Source: Photobacterium lutimaris (GTDB lineage: Bacteria; Pseudomonadota; Gammaproteobacteria; Enterobacterales; Vibrionaceae). Taken from it: a stretch of DNA of 64,000 nt. Shown here one piece after another: positions 9,960 to 18,733 of this stretch; within the stretch, counting starts at the first letter, position 1; each line of letters begins with the position of its first letter. A program made the translations under genes and the position numbers. Location of the stretch: positions 248,001 to 312,000 of the forward strand of contig NZ_PYMH01000005.1 in NCBI RefSeq assembly GCF_003025555.1, in the 5' to 3' direction. The notes under the pieces were generated by a model. It did not search any database, was not told the DNA's origin, and saw only the letters and a program-made list of their open reading frames with translations.

Positions 9960-10138
9960 GAGCATCAAATTGCGAATAAAATGATCACTCTCCTTAGAAC
10001 GGGGGAGGGTGGTGTAAAGGTCTGTTAATGCATTTGCGTGATTGAGACCTGCTGGGGAAGCCCAGTGAATATCCTGATTGGAACCCAGGGTATTAGGAAC
10101 GGGAAACGGCCCTGAGCGAAAGCTCAGGGCCGTTTTTT
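9960..10138 (+). ncRNA. Candidate structured RNA ending in a strong terminator
   Basis: A non-coding stretch after the NRPS operon with successive hairpins: AGGTCT (10018-10023) with AGACCT (10045-10050); CTGGG (10052-10056) with CCCAG (10061-10065); then a perfect 12-bp terminator stem. Several GGA triplets lie in or near loops. No ORF with a ribosome site is present and an AT-rich promoter-like tract lies just upstream (about 9900-9945). It may be an independent small RNA or simply the operon's 3' UTR. It did not match Spot 42, GcvB, 6S, Qrr, RyhB or 4.5S RNA as I remember them. Confidence 0.4.
10106..10138 (+). terminator. Rho-independent terminator after the NRPS operon / candidate sRNA
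   Basis: A perfect 12-bp GC-rich stem (10106-10117 with 10122-10133) closed by a GAAA tetraloop and followed by a run of T. A textbook intrinsic terminator for + strand transcription. Confidence 0.93.
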
Positions 10139-10177
10139 CTTGTCTACACAAATAACAGGGCAAGGCGTCTATCAGGC

Positions 10178-10357
10178 TTAAGTATTGGCGGTATTGTAAC
10201 GGCGGTTACGTCCTGACCAAATTGTCGTGTCGGCCAAATCTTCAATTGGGTTTTCTTCTCTCACCCGGCTTCTTCTTCGACGATGAAGACTGCCCTGCGT
10301 ATTTTTTTGGTAGTGGCTGCTAAGCTGCCGGAGGCTCTTGATATCAGATAATTTCAT
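10178..10357 (-). CDS. Small basic hypothetical protein (59 aa)
   Basis: Encodes 59 residues beginning MKLSDIKSLRQLSSHY, with an Arg cluster (HRRRRSR) in the middle and no hydrophobic segment. The ATG at 10357 is chosen because AAGGAGAGAACG lies directly upstream on the minus strand, a near-ideal ribosome site; a longer frame to 10420 has none. It is convergent with the NRPS operon. I do not recognise the family. The basic centre could suit nucleic-acid or membrane-surface binding, but that is a guess. The strong start signal is the main reason to call it a gene. Confidence 0.6.
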   Translation of the reverse strand: MKLSDIKSLRQLSSHYQKNTQGSLHRRRRSRVREENPIEDLADTTIWSGRNRRYNTANT

Positions 10358-10717
10358 CGTTCTCTCCTTAAACAGATACTGATACCAGCATAGTAGTCTT
10401 ACCTGAATATAAGTTGACACAGATGCTCAATTAGTTGCATTTGGTTGGTTGTCTAGGGTTCTTTTTTTATTTGTGTGATGTATGCAGAATCTCTTGGTGC
10501 GGTAAACATTAGAAAGTGTCTTTTTCAAGTAAAAGTAATTTATTTTGTTTTGTGTTTACTGGGGGCTTTCTGATTGGATTAAAATATGTCTTCTCGTCCA
10601 AGTTGCCAATTTTTGTTGTTTTATTACATGAAAGCAATGGATTAATTTGAGCTCCGTCACGTTTCGGGATACTATTTAGCCGTTTATTGATGAATAATTT
10701 CACGATGAGGTGGCAAA
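10358..10717. other. AT-rich intergenic region
   Basis: About 360 bases without a credible gene, rich in T tracts. It should hold the divergent promoters of the 59-aa gene (minus) and the 29-aa gene (plus). No palindromic operator or riboswitch fold stood out. Confidence 0.5.
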
Positions 10718-10807
10718 ATGATTGAGATGTTAGCATTACCGCAAATCTACCTGGCTCGTCTAAAAGCAGAAGAGCAGAAAGCGAAGCAAAAAGACGCTAA
10801 AAAATAA
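10718..10807 (+). CDS. Very small protein (29 aa), helical
   Basis: An ATG at 10718 preceded by GAGG seven bases upstream opens a 29-codon frame ending in TAA at 10805-10807. The first half is hydrophobic (IEMLALPQIYLARL) and the second is rich in Lys, Glu and Gln (KAEEQKAKQKDAKK), so it could form an amphipathic helix with a soluble basic tail. A strong terminator follows 50 bases later, giving a self-contained transcription unit. I do not know a function. The start signal, the terminator and the non-random composition support a real small gene. Confidence 0.5.
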   Translation: MIEMLALPQIYLARLKAEEQKAKQKDAKK

Positions 10808-10858
10808 AATGACAATGAACTGTCGTCCCTTTGGCGATCGGTGAAGGTATAAATGAAG

Positions 10859-10888
10859 AAGCGGCTCATGAAGATGAGCCGCTTTTTT
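10859..10888. terminator. Bidirectional intrinsic terminator
   Basis: Stem 10859-10869 with 10874-10884, loop GAAG, then a T run on the + strand. It closes the 29-aa unit and lies just past the end of the convergent DUF2799 gene, so it may serve both. Confidence 0.88.
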
Positions 10889-10895
10889 AATATGT

Positions 10896-11282
10896 TTACT
10901 CGTTATTTAACCAGAGTAGATCTTGTTCTGAAACATACTCTTTATAACCGGCTTCCCAGCCTTGAATAGCAAGCTTTTCATTTTCGGTATTTAGGCATTG
11001 GCCTGTATATTGTTGTCCTTTTTTACCGTGCTTGTATGTTTTGTAAGGCAGGCAGTAATCTTCAATACCCTGTTGGTAGCCAAGGCGATAATCGTCAATA
11101 GCTCCCTGTGGCAAGTCGCTAAGTTTGTTGAGCTCTGGCTCGGTGCGCACTAGTCGACCATTTTCACCGTCTTTGACACCGAGCATTTTCCATTGGTTTT
11201 CTTTCGCCAGTTCTGTGTCATAGGACTGGCCACTACAAGCCGCTAAGCTGAGGACAGCTACAACTAAAACGAGGTGTTTCAT
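10896..11282 (-). CDS. DUF2799 family lipoprotein
   Basis: A 128-residue lipoprotein. The signal peptide ends in a lipobox with LAAC, Cys at residue 16. The mature part has a WKMLGVKDGENGR segment and later GYQQGIEDYC and GWEAGYKEY, the repeated W/G-x-x-DG pattern I associate with DUF2799 proteins of Vibrio and relatives. Two further Cys residues could form a disulfide in the periplasm. Function is not known. It stands alone between a small + strand unit and the TDT transporter gene, both with their own terminators. Confidence 0.75.
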   Translation of the reverse strand: MKHLVLVVAVLSLAACSGQSYDTELAKENQWKMLGVKDGENGRLVRTEPELNKLSDLPQGAIDDYRLGYQQGIEDYCLPYKTYKHGKKGQQYTGQCLNTENEKLAIQGWEAGYKEYVSEQDLLWLNNE

Positions 11283-11383
11283 CGTCTACCTCCGCAAGCA
11301 AATGTGAATTTGTTCCTGTTCGCGTCAATAGACAGGCTATCTGACTGCTGGACAGGTCTTACACTTTAAGTATATATACCCAT

Positions 11384-11407
11384 GAAAAAACGGGCATAAA
11401 AGCCCGC
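11384..11407 (-). terminator. Terminator after the TDT transporter gene
   Basis: Short GC stem CGGGC / GCCCG (11391-11395 with 11402-11406) followed on the minus strand by a run of six T. It lies just beyond the stop at 11429. Confidence 0.75.
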
Positions 11408-11428
11408 TTCAATACGGTGGTTTTAGTC

Positions 11429-12394
11429 TCAATGGCTAGAAAGCAATCTGGAAGGGGCTGTGCGAGGCCAGTAGTAGCCTAGGTAGTTCCAGCCAACCCA
11501 CAGGACGAGGCCGGTGGCAACGACCATCTCAAAAATACCTAGTCGCTCAAGCCATGACCAATGCGGGTAATAGATAGCAAACCAATCGGTGAGGCGCTCA
11601 AGGGCAACGGCGCTGATCACCGACGGGAAGGTGACGGCAGCCAGTGAAGGTTGGAATCGTTGCTTTAGCAAATTGAAGTAGCACAGGTAGACGAGGATGG
11701 TCATGGTGATCCCCACACCAGCCAAGGCACCGGTCAAGACAGGGTCTGGCTCACTGACATTCAATAGGTAAGCGGTCAGGGATAAATTGACCGGAGCGGC
11801 CATGATCGCAAGAGTCGGCCTAGCTGGTCGTGGTAAGCGTCCAGCAAAGCACAGGCGATAGAGCACAACGGGCAGCATCAAGAAGTAAATGGCGATGCAA
11901 ACATCGGTCATGGCCAGGGCGAAATCGTGGTGGCCAAGTTGCGGGCCAGCCAAAGTACCACTGATTGCCCCTACTGGATACAAGAACCAGCTAGGGTACA
12001 TGTTGGTTAACCGAAAGTTTTTGATTTGGCAGAAAAAGAAGAAACCCATCATAAACATGTGCAGGGTCAGTGCCGGGTACCAAAGAAAGCGAGCGACTTC
12101 AACATGGAGTGAAGACAGGTAGTCAGATAAGACCAGCATAGTCATCGACATTGGTGCCATCAAACTACCGTATAGAGGGTGGCGGAGATCCTGAATAAAG
12201 CGTTTGGGGTTGAGCAGGTACTTCACAATGACGGGGATAAGCAGGATCGCGCCGATCAGCGCACCAATCCCGCGGTACCAATCGGCATGGTCAGGGAAGT
12301 AGAGTGACCAGGCGAGCCCAGTCCCTATCGAGGCTAGGGCCAGCGCGGCTTGGGCCGTAGGAATATGTATCAAAGCATTGGTGAATGCTGTCAT
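11429..12394 (-). CDS. TDT / SLAC1-family transporter (TehA-like)
   Basis: A 321-residue inner-membrane protein with about ten hydrophobic segments through its full length and very short loops. The pattern, including HPLYGSLMAPMSMTMLVLSDYL early and a repeated FxxxLxxHM arrangement, fits the tellurite-resistance / dicarboxylate transporter (TDT) family, which includes TehA and the plant anion channel SLAC1. Family members move anions such as chloride, nitrate, sulfite or C4 dicarboxylates; the substrate cannot be read from the sequence. It is monocistronic with its own terminator. Confidence 0.82.
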   Translation of the reverse strand: MTAFTNALIHIPTAQAALALASIGTGLAWSLYFPDHADWYRGIGALIGAILLIPVIVKYLLNPKRFIQDLRHPLYGSLMAPMSMTMLVLSDYLSSLHVEVARFLWYPALTLHMFMMGFFFFCQIKNFRLTNMYPSWFLYPVGAISGTLAGPQLGHHDFALAMTDVCIAIYFLMLPVVLYRLCFAGRLPRPARPTLAIMAAPVNLSLTAYLLNVSEPDPVLTGALAGVGITMTILVYLCYFNLLKQRFQPSLAAVTFPSVISAVALERLTDWFAIYYPHWSWLERLGIFEMVVATGLVLWVGWNYLGYYWPRTAPSRLLSSH

Positions 12395-12734
12395 TTAGCT
12401 ATTAAAACCTTCGTTGAGCGTAAAACAGATTTTGAGAAGGGGCATTCTACACCAGTTTGACTGTGAGGTTACGGGGGGGGGATCAAAACACAGTTTGGGT
12501 TTGATCACATTTTGGTAGAAGATTTGGCGAATCAAGGTTGCTAAAAGTGGAATTTAGTACCATATTTATTTTGTGACCTGTAAATGAGCTGATTTATATT
12601 TAGCTTTCGGAGGAATGAGCTGTTTTCGTACATGTGGCTCAAGGGTACAGGTAATAGGTTGATGTGAGTCAACCGCACTAAGCGTCGGTATTGCTTAGTT
12701 TACAATTTGGTTAAGTGACAAAAAACGAAAGTAC

Positions 12735-12921
12735 TTCTTCGCCAAACACAAAAGATGTCCGATTTAAATTTGTGACTATATCGGATACGGCATACTCAAC
12801 GTAATGAGTGGCGAAGCCTCAAGTTGTATTTCAATCACCGCTCTGTGTGTACTGCGAGGTAGACTGGGGCAACAGAATAGAGATAAAACTAAGCCGCACT
12901 GCAATGGTGCGGCTTTTATTT
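12735..12921 (+). ncRNA. Candidate structured RNA with three-way junction and terminator
   Basis: An outer 8-bp helix, CTTCGCCA (12737-12744) with TGGCGAAG (12809-12816), encloses two hairpins: TCCGAT (12758-12763) with ATCGGA (12780-12785) and ACTCA (12794-12798) with TGAGT (12805-12809, sharing its last base with the outer helix). About 80 bases later comes an intrinsic terminator. No ORF is present and no + strand gene follows, so this looks like a stand-alone RNA or an orphan riboswitch. The segment around GCGAAGCCTC and GGTAGACTGGGG faintly recalls cyclic-di-GMP-I aptamers but lacks key conserved positions. Confidence 0.35.
12892..12921 (+). terminator. Intrinsic terminator
   Basis: GCCGCAC / GTGCGGC stem (12893-12899 with 12907-12913) with a short loop, followed by a T-rich tract. 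Better suited to the + strand, though chitobiase transcripts would also reach it from the other side. Confidence 0.8.
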
Positions 12922-13064
12922 TGCAGCTAAAAAATATCGCTATTTTCTTGAAAATACTAACCTGCTGTTTTTAAACGTCTGTTTTATGTTATCCACAAAA
13001 ACAGTGGGTAACTTGGGCGTATAAAACCGTAGAGGGTAACCGGTTGGTCGTTTTGCTGGGGGAC

Positions 13065-13090
13065 CAGCCCCTAAGTTTACTCTGGGGCTG
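13065..13090 (-). terminator. Hairpin just after the chitobiase stop
   Basis: CAGCCCC (13065-13071) pairs with GGGGCTG (13084-13090) six bases beyond the chitobiase stop. There is no T run after it on the minus strand, so it may protect the mRNA end more than terminate. Confidence 0.45.
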
Positions 13091-13095
13091 ATAAT

Positions 13096-15684
13096 TTACC
13101 GCACAGTTGTGACTCGACTGGTCCGTTCGCCAGAGACTGAGCGAACTTTAACTCCTGAGGTGACGGTAGGCGGTGCCTGAAGATCCACCACGGTCCAGCT
13201 GTTCCCATTATCTGTCGAATATTCAACGGCCAGACCCGGGAAGGGAGAGTTTACTTGCAGCAAACCGGACTTGATAGTGGCTCCCGGAACAGGAAGATTG
13301 AAAGCAATGCCTGCAGCTTCCATTTTCGGGAATACTTTTTGTGCAACCAAGTTGGCAAAATGGTTGTAGTCAGCCTTTCTTGCCTCTTCGTCAACAACCA
13401 CTTTCGCTAGGTCATCAGCTTCCCAAGGAGCACGGTGCCAGGCACGCTCAGCGACACCAAGTAGTCGAGGGAATACCATGCCTTCGAATTGTTCCTCGGT
13501 ACGTACTGTTTCAGCCCACAGTGAGCCCTGTAAACCAATCACTTTTTCTGGACGTGTAAGTGATTTCACGCTTGCAGCGTCAATCACTTGCTCTTTGGTT
13601 ATCGGCGCACCAGCACGCGTGAAATCAGCATTGGCATACAGATCGTCCGGCATAAAGCCGAAGGTTTTACGGGTATCGGTAAATCGAGGCGCCCAGTAGT
13701 AGCCACGCTCGTTTGGATCCGGCTCGTAAGGGTGGTCAAAGTACATGTGGCTCGCTTGGTTATACACCACATCAAAGCCGTTGTTTGCGAGGTTATAGGC
13801 ACGGTCAGCGACACCCCACTCCCAAATATTCTGCCATGCATTGCCGGATACCTTGGTATTCGCCAGTTGGGCTCGGGGGTAAACTTTCCCTTCGTTCATC
13901 AGACCATCTTCCCATCCACCGAGGTTGAGGTCGTAGTTGGCAGTGATTGTCGAAATACGCTCGACAAAGTAACGGCTAAGATCGGCAACGCTGTTAATTC
14001 CGTCGCTATTGTTGGCAATGAAATCTTGACAGATCGGGGAGTCTTTCCACGCACCGGCGATTTCATCCCCACCGAAGTGGAATTTTTTAAGAGGTTGAAT
14101 ATCTTGGTGTAACGAGACTAGATTGGCCACGACGGTATCGACAAAACGGTAGGTCGAGTCCATACAGACATTCATTGCGTTGTCTTTGAACATCTGAACT
14201 GAGAGGTAATCAGACTTATCTTCAAGGTCAGTGAGCAGATACTGCTCGGCACCAGCAATGTCACCATGCGCCATTAGGTTTGTATAACGGGCTTCCATTG
14301 CTTTGATAGCGGCATGGGCATGGCCAGGCATATCAAGCTCAGGGATTACCTCGATATTTAGATCATTGGCATAGCGAAGGATTTCCTTATAGTCTTGTGC
14401 CGTGTAATAGCCATTGGATTCTGTCGTTCCGTCAGGGCCAGCCCCCAAGAAAGGTAATATACACTGTGTGCCTGTCAGATCGTGGCAGCGATTGGCACCG
14501 ACCTCGGTTAATTCTGGTAACTCAGCGATCTCAATACGCCAGCCTTCATCATCAGCAAGTCGGAGGTGAAGCTTGTTGAGCTTGAAAGTTGCCATTTGCT
14601 CAAGAAGCTGCAATATCGAGTCTTTGCTACGGAAGTTTCGGCTGGAGTCGACCGAAAGCCCACGGTAGGCAAATCGCGGTGCATCGACAACGCTGGCGGC
14701 AGGGATAGCTTGGCCATCTTTGAGCTGGAGCAAGGTTTGGGCAGCATAGAATGCGCCAGCCTCATCAACAGCTTTGATGCTGATTATTTCTGCTGCACTA
14801 TCAACGTCTAGTTGGTAGGCTTCGGCCCACTTGTTATTGCCATCAATGGCAATCTGACCCCAGCCAATATGGATGATCTTTTGAGTTTGCGGTGACCATG
14901 CTGCGGTTGATAAGCCGAGCTGATTGGCAAGGTATTGGGCTTGCTCTTCATAGCCATTGTCGAAAACTACGACCCAGGAGCTATCGAGGCTAACCTGATC
15001 CGTGCCGATGGTTATTGAAGCTGGGGTAGGGATAACACCGCGAATGTTTTCTACTACACTGAGATCGGCATTACGCGCGAAGCGGTTCTGTGCGGTAAAC
15101 GGATCATAATAATCGGTGATTAAATTACTGCCGTAGCGCTTCCACTTCTCAGGTGAATCAAAGTCCGCGACAAACGGTAGTTCCTCACTAGGTTTGACTG
15201 GAACTTTACCGTTGATTTTATTACTGGTGCTGGCGATCAGTGCTGTGACTTCTTGACCAGCGTCTTCTGATACAAGGTACCAGTTAGGCATGACATCGGT
15301 TTTAGCAACCTGCCAGTCTCCAGCATCAAACTCAAAATGGAAGGTATCACCGGGCTTTAAAGGAGTGAAATGTGCCGTAGGTTCCAGCTTGAAGATATCC
15401 CCATTGATATGGGTGACTTTTAGAGCGGGTGTAGCAAGTGTTTTCATCATTCGGATATGGCTGAAATAGATAGCCCAACCCGAAGCTGGCAGCTCTTTTG
15501 CACTGGTGTTGGTAAAAGATATCTCCCCGCGGAACGTACGCCAGTCATCTTGGGTGTTGTCAAGAACACCGTAAGTGACCTGTAGACCGTTGCCTAGTTG
15601 ACTGATGTCATCAACGCTAATGGCGTAAGCAGGGACACTGCACGCAGCAGCAAGAGCGACTGATAATAGTGTTTTCCTTATCAT
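13096..15684 (-). CDS. chb: Secreted beta-N-acetylhexosaminidase (chitobiase, GH20)
   Basis: An 862-residue exported enzyme that releases N-acetylglucosamine from chitobiose and chitooligosaccharides. A signal peptide (about 1-21, ending AYA) is followed by an N-terminal carbohydrate-binding CHB_HEX domain (about 25-170), a GH20b domain (about 210-330), the TIM-barrel GH20 domain (about 335-740) and a C-terminal Ig-like domain. The catalytic Asp-Glu pair is in FHFGGDEIAG, and the substrate region has the WEDG and GNAWQN segments. Length and order match chitobiases of Serratia and Vibrio (about 880 aa). It lies divergent from the chemoreceptor gene, over 540 bases of AT-rich DNA. Part of chitin use; periplasmic or outer-membrane location is likely but not certain. 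Confidence 0.92.
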   Translation of the reverse strand: MIRKTLLSVALAAACSVPAYAISVDDISQLGNGLQVTYGVLDNTQDDWRTFRGEISFTNTSAKELPASGWAIYFSHIRMMKTLATPALKVTHINGDIFKLEPTAHFTPLKPGDTFHFEFDAGDWQVAKTDVMPNWYLVSEDAGQEVTALIASTSNKINGKVPVKPSEELPFVADFDSPEKWKRYGSNLITDYYDPFTAQNRFARNADLSVVENIRGVIPTPASITIGTDQVSLDSSWVVVFDNGYEEQAQYLANQLGLSTAAWSPQTQKIIHIGWGQIAIDGNNKWAEAYQLDVDSAAEIISIKAVDEAGAFYAAQTLLQLKDGQAIPAASVVDAPRFAYRGLSVDSSRNFRSKDSILQLLEQMATFKLNKLHLRLADDEGWRIEIAELPELTEVGANRCHDLTGTQCILPFLGAGPDGTTESNGYYTAQDYKEILRYANDLNIEVIPELDMPGHAHAAIKAMEARYTNLMAHGDIAGAEQYLLTDLEDKSDYLSVQMFKDNAMNVCMDSTYRFVDTVVANLVSLHQDIQPLKKFHFGGDEIAGAWKDSPICQDFIANNSDGINSVADLSRYFVERISTITANYDLNLGGWEDGLMNEGKVYPRAQLANTKVSGNAWQNIWEWGVADRAYNLANNGFDVVYNQASHMYFDHPYEPDPNERGYYWAPRFTDTRKTFGFMPDDLYANADFTRAGAPITKEQVIDAASVKSLTRPEKVIGLQGSLWAETVRTEEQFEGMVFPRLLGVAERAWHRAPWEADDLAKVVVDEEARKADYNHFANLVAQKVFPKMEAAGIAFNLPVPGATIKSGLLQVNSPFPGLAVEYSTDNGNSWTVVDLQAPPTVTSGVKVRSVSGERTSRVTTVR

Positions 15685-16230
15685 CTTTATTCCTTATTCC
15701 CGTTAAGATTTATTTTGAGCCACGAAAGGGTAAATAAAAAGCAGAATAAGCAATAGTTATTATCTGTCATTGTGTATTTTTATATTCATATATATTAATC
15801 ACCTCGATAATTTACTTATGACTTGTGACAATTTTGACTATTATTTTCCGAGGCATAGCACAACAATATATTTTAAGGCTATTTAGTTGTAACGGTTATT
15901 GCTGTTAGGATTATCAGTATACCTTGAGGGGGGATTCTATCCGTAATGGTGGAAGGAAATGATTATTTGAATTGCAATGTTATGTTTTAATTTGTTTTTT
16001 TATTGATTGTTCGCAAAGCAGAAGCCGCTGTATGGTAATTAATTGATTGGGTTTTATATTATGTCAGCATTTGGTGCAGCTATGAGAAAAAAATGGGAGT
16101 AATGTAAGTTTCACCATTTTTGGGATGTTACTCATTATTTTTTCAATTGGTGATTAAACCATCAGATATTATTATTACAATTTGCTATCTTGAATGCGTA
16201 AAAGGAATTGCACATATCAAGAGGTTAACT
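15685..16230. other. AT-rich divergent intergenic region
   Basis: About 545 bases between chb and the chemoreceptor gene. It must hold both promoters. I see no clear operator, riboswitch or small gene; an upstream extension of the chemoreceptor frame to 16120 lacks a ribosome site and is not credible as coding. Confidence 0.5.
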
Positions 16231-18240
16231 ATGACCAGCACGCTCAACTCTTTGACCATACGCCAAACCTTACTCGTTACCTTCATTATTCCCACATTGC
16301 TGCTGTTGTCTGTAATTGGTTGGCAAACCCATCAATTAATGGATAAACGCTCTCAAGCCGATATCGCTCAGGAAACCGTTGTATTATTTAACCTTTATGA
16401 TGAGGTGGCCCATCAGTTTGCGGTTGAGCGTGGATTAACAGCGGGTGTGATCGGTAGTAAAGGGGTGGGCCCTCAGGTTCAAGCTTTAAGAAAACAAAGG
16501 ACTCTTGCGGACAATGCTTATCAGTCATTGCTGGCATTCACCCCCGAGTACTTGGATAGCCAAGCCGTTGAGCCGCTGCTGGAGGCGGTTCGCTCGCAAT
16601 TGGATAGGCGCCGTGCAATCCGGCAGCAAGTAGATACATTGCAGCTGGTCGACTCCCCATTTGGCTATTACTCAAATATAAACCGCTTGGCACTGGATAA
16701 CCTCGCCATATTACTGGCTCAAATAACCAATGCTGAACTCAAGCAGGAATTACAGGGCTTGCTGCAGTTGTTGATCACCAAAGAGCAGGCAGGGATGGCG
16801 CGCGGGGCACTCAATGGTGTATTCGCCAGCCAGCAAGCTGACCTCGGCCGTTATGCGCAAATTCAGACGTATATCAATGATGAAGCCTACGCCACCCGTC
16901 AGGCCCGCTTACTGCTGAGTGGGCAAAACTCACAGCAACTTGAAGCCATCATTCGTTCATCGACGTGGCAGAGAGTGATGACTATTCAACAGCAGTTTCT
17001 TGCCCAGCAAACATCATTAGCGGCAGTGGAAGGGCCCAATGCACCGAGTTGGTTTGAATTAGCCACAGAAAGAATTGCTGCTGTAAAAGGCCTGCGTGAT
17101 CAGATGGCGACTGAATTAACAGCAAAAGCGCAAACGGAGAGGAAGCAGGTGACGAATCAATTGTGGTTCTTTGCCTGTCTCGTTGCACTCGTTATTCTTC
17201 CTTTGATCTTGTTCACCATTGTTTCTCTCAAGCGGTTAGCTCTGCGTGTCACTGTCTTTTCAGACAAGCTATCAAAGATGGCGGCAACGAAAGATCTGAC
17301 CATTCGCCTTGCTGATCGCCGTGTTGATGAAATTGGGGAGGTCGGTAAGAAACTGGATAGATTATCGGATAGTGTAAGCGATACGCTTCACAAGGCACAT
17401 TGTGTCGCGCGCCAAACCCAGCAAGAGATGGCAGAGATGGTGAAGTTAATTGCACTGGCAAGTACGGACAGTCAGCAAACACATACCCGTTGTGACAGTA
17501 TTGCCACCGCAATGACAGAAATGGCGCAAACCAGTGAACAGGTTGCCGGTATTACCCATGAGGCGCAACACAGTACCGAATTGGCTCGTGAAAGTGCGGA
17601 GTCTAGCTATGTCCAGAGTGAACAATCTCAACAGACGACCTCGCGGCTACTGGGCAGTGTCAATGAAACGTATCAGTGCATAGAGACGCTTGAGCAGCAG
17701 ATGGAAGGGGTGAGTGTTATTCTCGATACGATCAATGCCATTTCTGAACAAACCAACTTATTGGCGTTGAACGCAGCGATTGAAGCGGCAAGGGCGGGTG
17801 AGCAAGGGCGAGGCTTTGCTGTTGTCGCCGATGAAGTTAGGGCCTTGGCACTGCGTAGCAAAACCGCGACCGAAGATATTCGCCATTTACTCGACGGTAT
17901 TACCCAGAATGCCAAAGTATCCTATACCAACATGCAACAGAGCCGTGAAGCCACCGTGGAAACCCAAGGTGTAGTGTCAGAAGCCAAATTATTGGTCGAA
18001 GGACTGATTGGCAACGTCAATGAAATTGCCGAGTTCAATATTAGTATTGCCACGGCGGCGAGCCAGCAATCTCAAACAGCGAAGAGCGTGGATGCGGATG
18101 TTGATGGTCTGCTCGAACTGACGGGTAATACGATGGCGGCGATCACCGATATTCATGATGAGATGAATACGATCAAACTGCGTATGATGGAGCTGTCATC
18201 AGAAGTCGATACATTCCATATCCGTACTCCGAACAAGTAG
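16231..18240 (+). CDS. Methyl-accepting chemotaxis protein with NIT sensor domain
   Basis: A 669-residue chemoreceptor. ATG 16231 is used because AGAGG lies about six bases upstream; the longer frame from 16120 is not credible. Domains: TM1 (about 15-35), a helical periplasmic domain (about 45-300) with the [11 protein letters not shown] and [16 protein letters not shown] helices typical of the nitrate/nitrite-sensing NIT domain, TM2 (about 310-332), HAMP (about 333-385), and a cytoplasmic signalling domain with the [20 protein letters not shown] hairpin (about 514-535) that binds CheA and CheW. No C-terminal CheR-binding pentapeptide. NIT domains in characterised proteins detect nitrate or nitrite; the ligand here is inferred from the fold only. 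Confidence 0.88.
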   Translation: MTSTLNSLTIRQTLLVTFIIPTLLLLSVIGWQTHQLMDKRSQADIAQETVVLFNLYDEVAHQFAVERGLTAGVIGSKGVGPQVQALRKQRTLADNAYQSLLAFTPEYLDSQAVEPLLEAVRSQLDRRRAIRQQVDTLQLVDSPFGYYSNINRLALDNLAILLAQITNAELKQELQGLLQLLITKEQAGMARGALNGVFASQQADLGRYAQIQTYINDEAYATRQARLLLSGQNSQQLEAIIRSSTWQRVMTIQQQFLAQQTSLAAVEGPNAPSWFELATERIAAVKGLRDQMATELTAKAQTERKQVTNQLWFFACLVALVILPLILFTIVSLKRLALRVTVFSDKLSKMAATKDLTIRLADRRVDEIGEVGKKLDRLSDSVSDTLHKAHCVARQTQQEMAEMVKLIALASTDSQQTHTRCDSIATAMTEMAQTSEQVAGITHEAQHSTELARESAESSYVQSEQSQQTTSRLLGSVNETYQCIETLEQQMEGVSVILDTINAISEQTNLLALNAAIEAARAGEQGRGFAVVADEVRALALRSKTATEDIRHLLDGITQNAKVSYTNMQQSREATVETQGVVSEAKLLVEGLIGNVNEIAEFNISIATAASQQSQTAKSVDADVDGLLELTGNTMAAITDIHDEMNTIKLRMMELSSEVDTFHIRTPNK

Positions 18241-18264
18241 GTGGTGGCCGTTGAATTGGATGAT

Positions 18265-18294
18265 AAACAGGGGCGGTTTAGCCCCTGTTTATTG
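18265..18294. terminator. Bidirectional terminator
   Basis: Perfect 10-bp stem (18265-18274 with 18281-18290) with a 6-base loop and T-rich flanks on both strands. It follows the chemoreceptor gene and overlaps the last codons of the convergent small gene. Confidence 0.88.
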
Positions 18295-18646
18295 TAGGTA
18301 AGGTTCCACTCCAGAATGACTCTACAATGCCGTTGCATTTGGCATGATGCAGGTTGTCATTGGCAATATGCAGCTTATCAGCGTATTGCCGCCCTTCAAC
18401 GCGTGCTTCAACCCATGCGATGTGATGATCAGTACTGTCTGCCTTGAGTGTCGTTTGGATCAGGTAATCGCTGACACGCTGAATCGTCATCTCCGGCAAC
18501 GCTTCAAAGAATTGGCATGAGTCCAGCACACCATGAAGTTGTCCGGCCGAGGTGACGGCAGCCAGAGAATGTGCTGAGGCGTTTGTGGCTGATATCGAAC
18601 TTAACGTTAGGGCTAGGAGGACACTTGGTAGTCTTTGGCTTTTCAT
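18278..18646 (-). CDS. Small exported hypothetical protein
   Basis: A 122-residue protein with an N-terminal signal peptide (about 1-25, ending SAHA or ASA). The mature part has two Cys residues (DSCQFF and HHAKCNG) that could form one disulfide in the periplasm, and a VEARVEGRQYADKLHI strand-like segment. I do not recognise the family. It is downstream of ybiB on the same strand, 87 bases away, and could be co-transcribed with it. The C-terminal codons overlap the shared terminator. Confidence 0.55.
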   Translation of the reverse strand: MKSQRLPSVLLALTLSSISATNASAHSLAAVTSAGQLHGVLDSCQFFEALPEMTIQRVSDYLIQTTLKADSTDHHIAWVEARVEGRQYADKLHIANDNLHHAKCNGIVESFWSGTLPTINRG

Positions 18647-18733
18647 ACATTCAATCTCGTGGCAAAGAGGTCGGGAATGCAGATAATTTACCCATTTTCG
18701 ACTACCAAATGTGGTTTTCAGTTATTCAGCGAA

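Larger units (their letters stand above)
12395..13095. other. 700-bp intergenic region with a structured element
   Basis: No credible ORF. The left part carries an AT-rich promoter-like region for the TDT gene and a G tract near 12470. From about 12735 it holds the candidate structured RNA and terminator listed separately, and near the right end a hairpin belonging to the chitobiase gene. Confidence 0.6.

Noticed and set aside
9960..10138. Known small RNAs (Spot 42, Qrr, GcvB, 6S, RyhB, SRP RNA).
   Set aside because: Compared from memory, none of their conserved segments is present.
12735..12921. Identification of the structured RNA as a cyclic-di-GMP-I riboswitch.
   Set aside because: The GCAAACC and GACGCAAAGCC core positions are not matched, and no + strand gene follows for it to control. 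Left as an unnamed candidate RNA.
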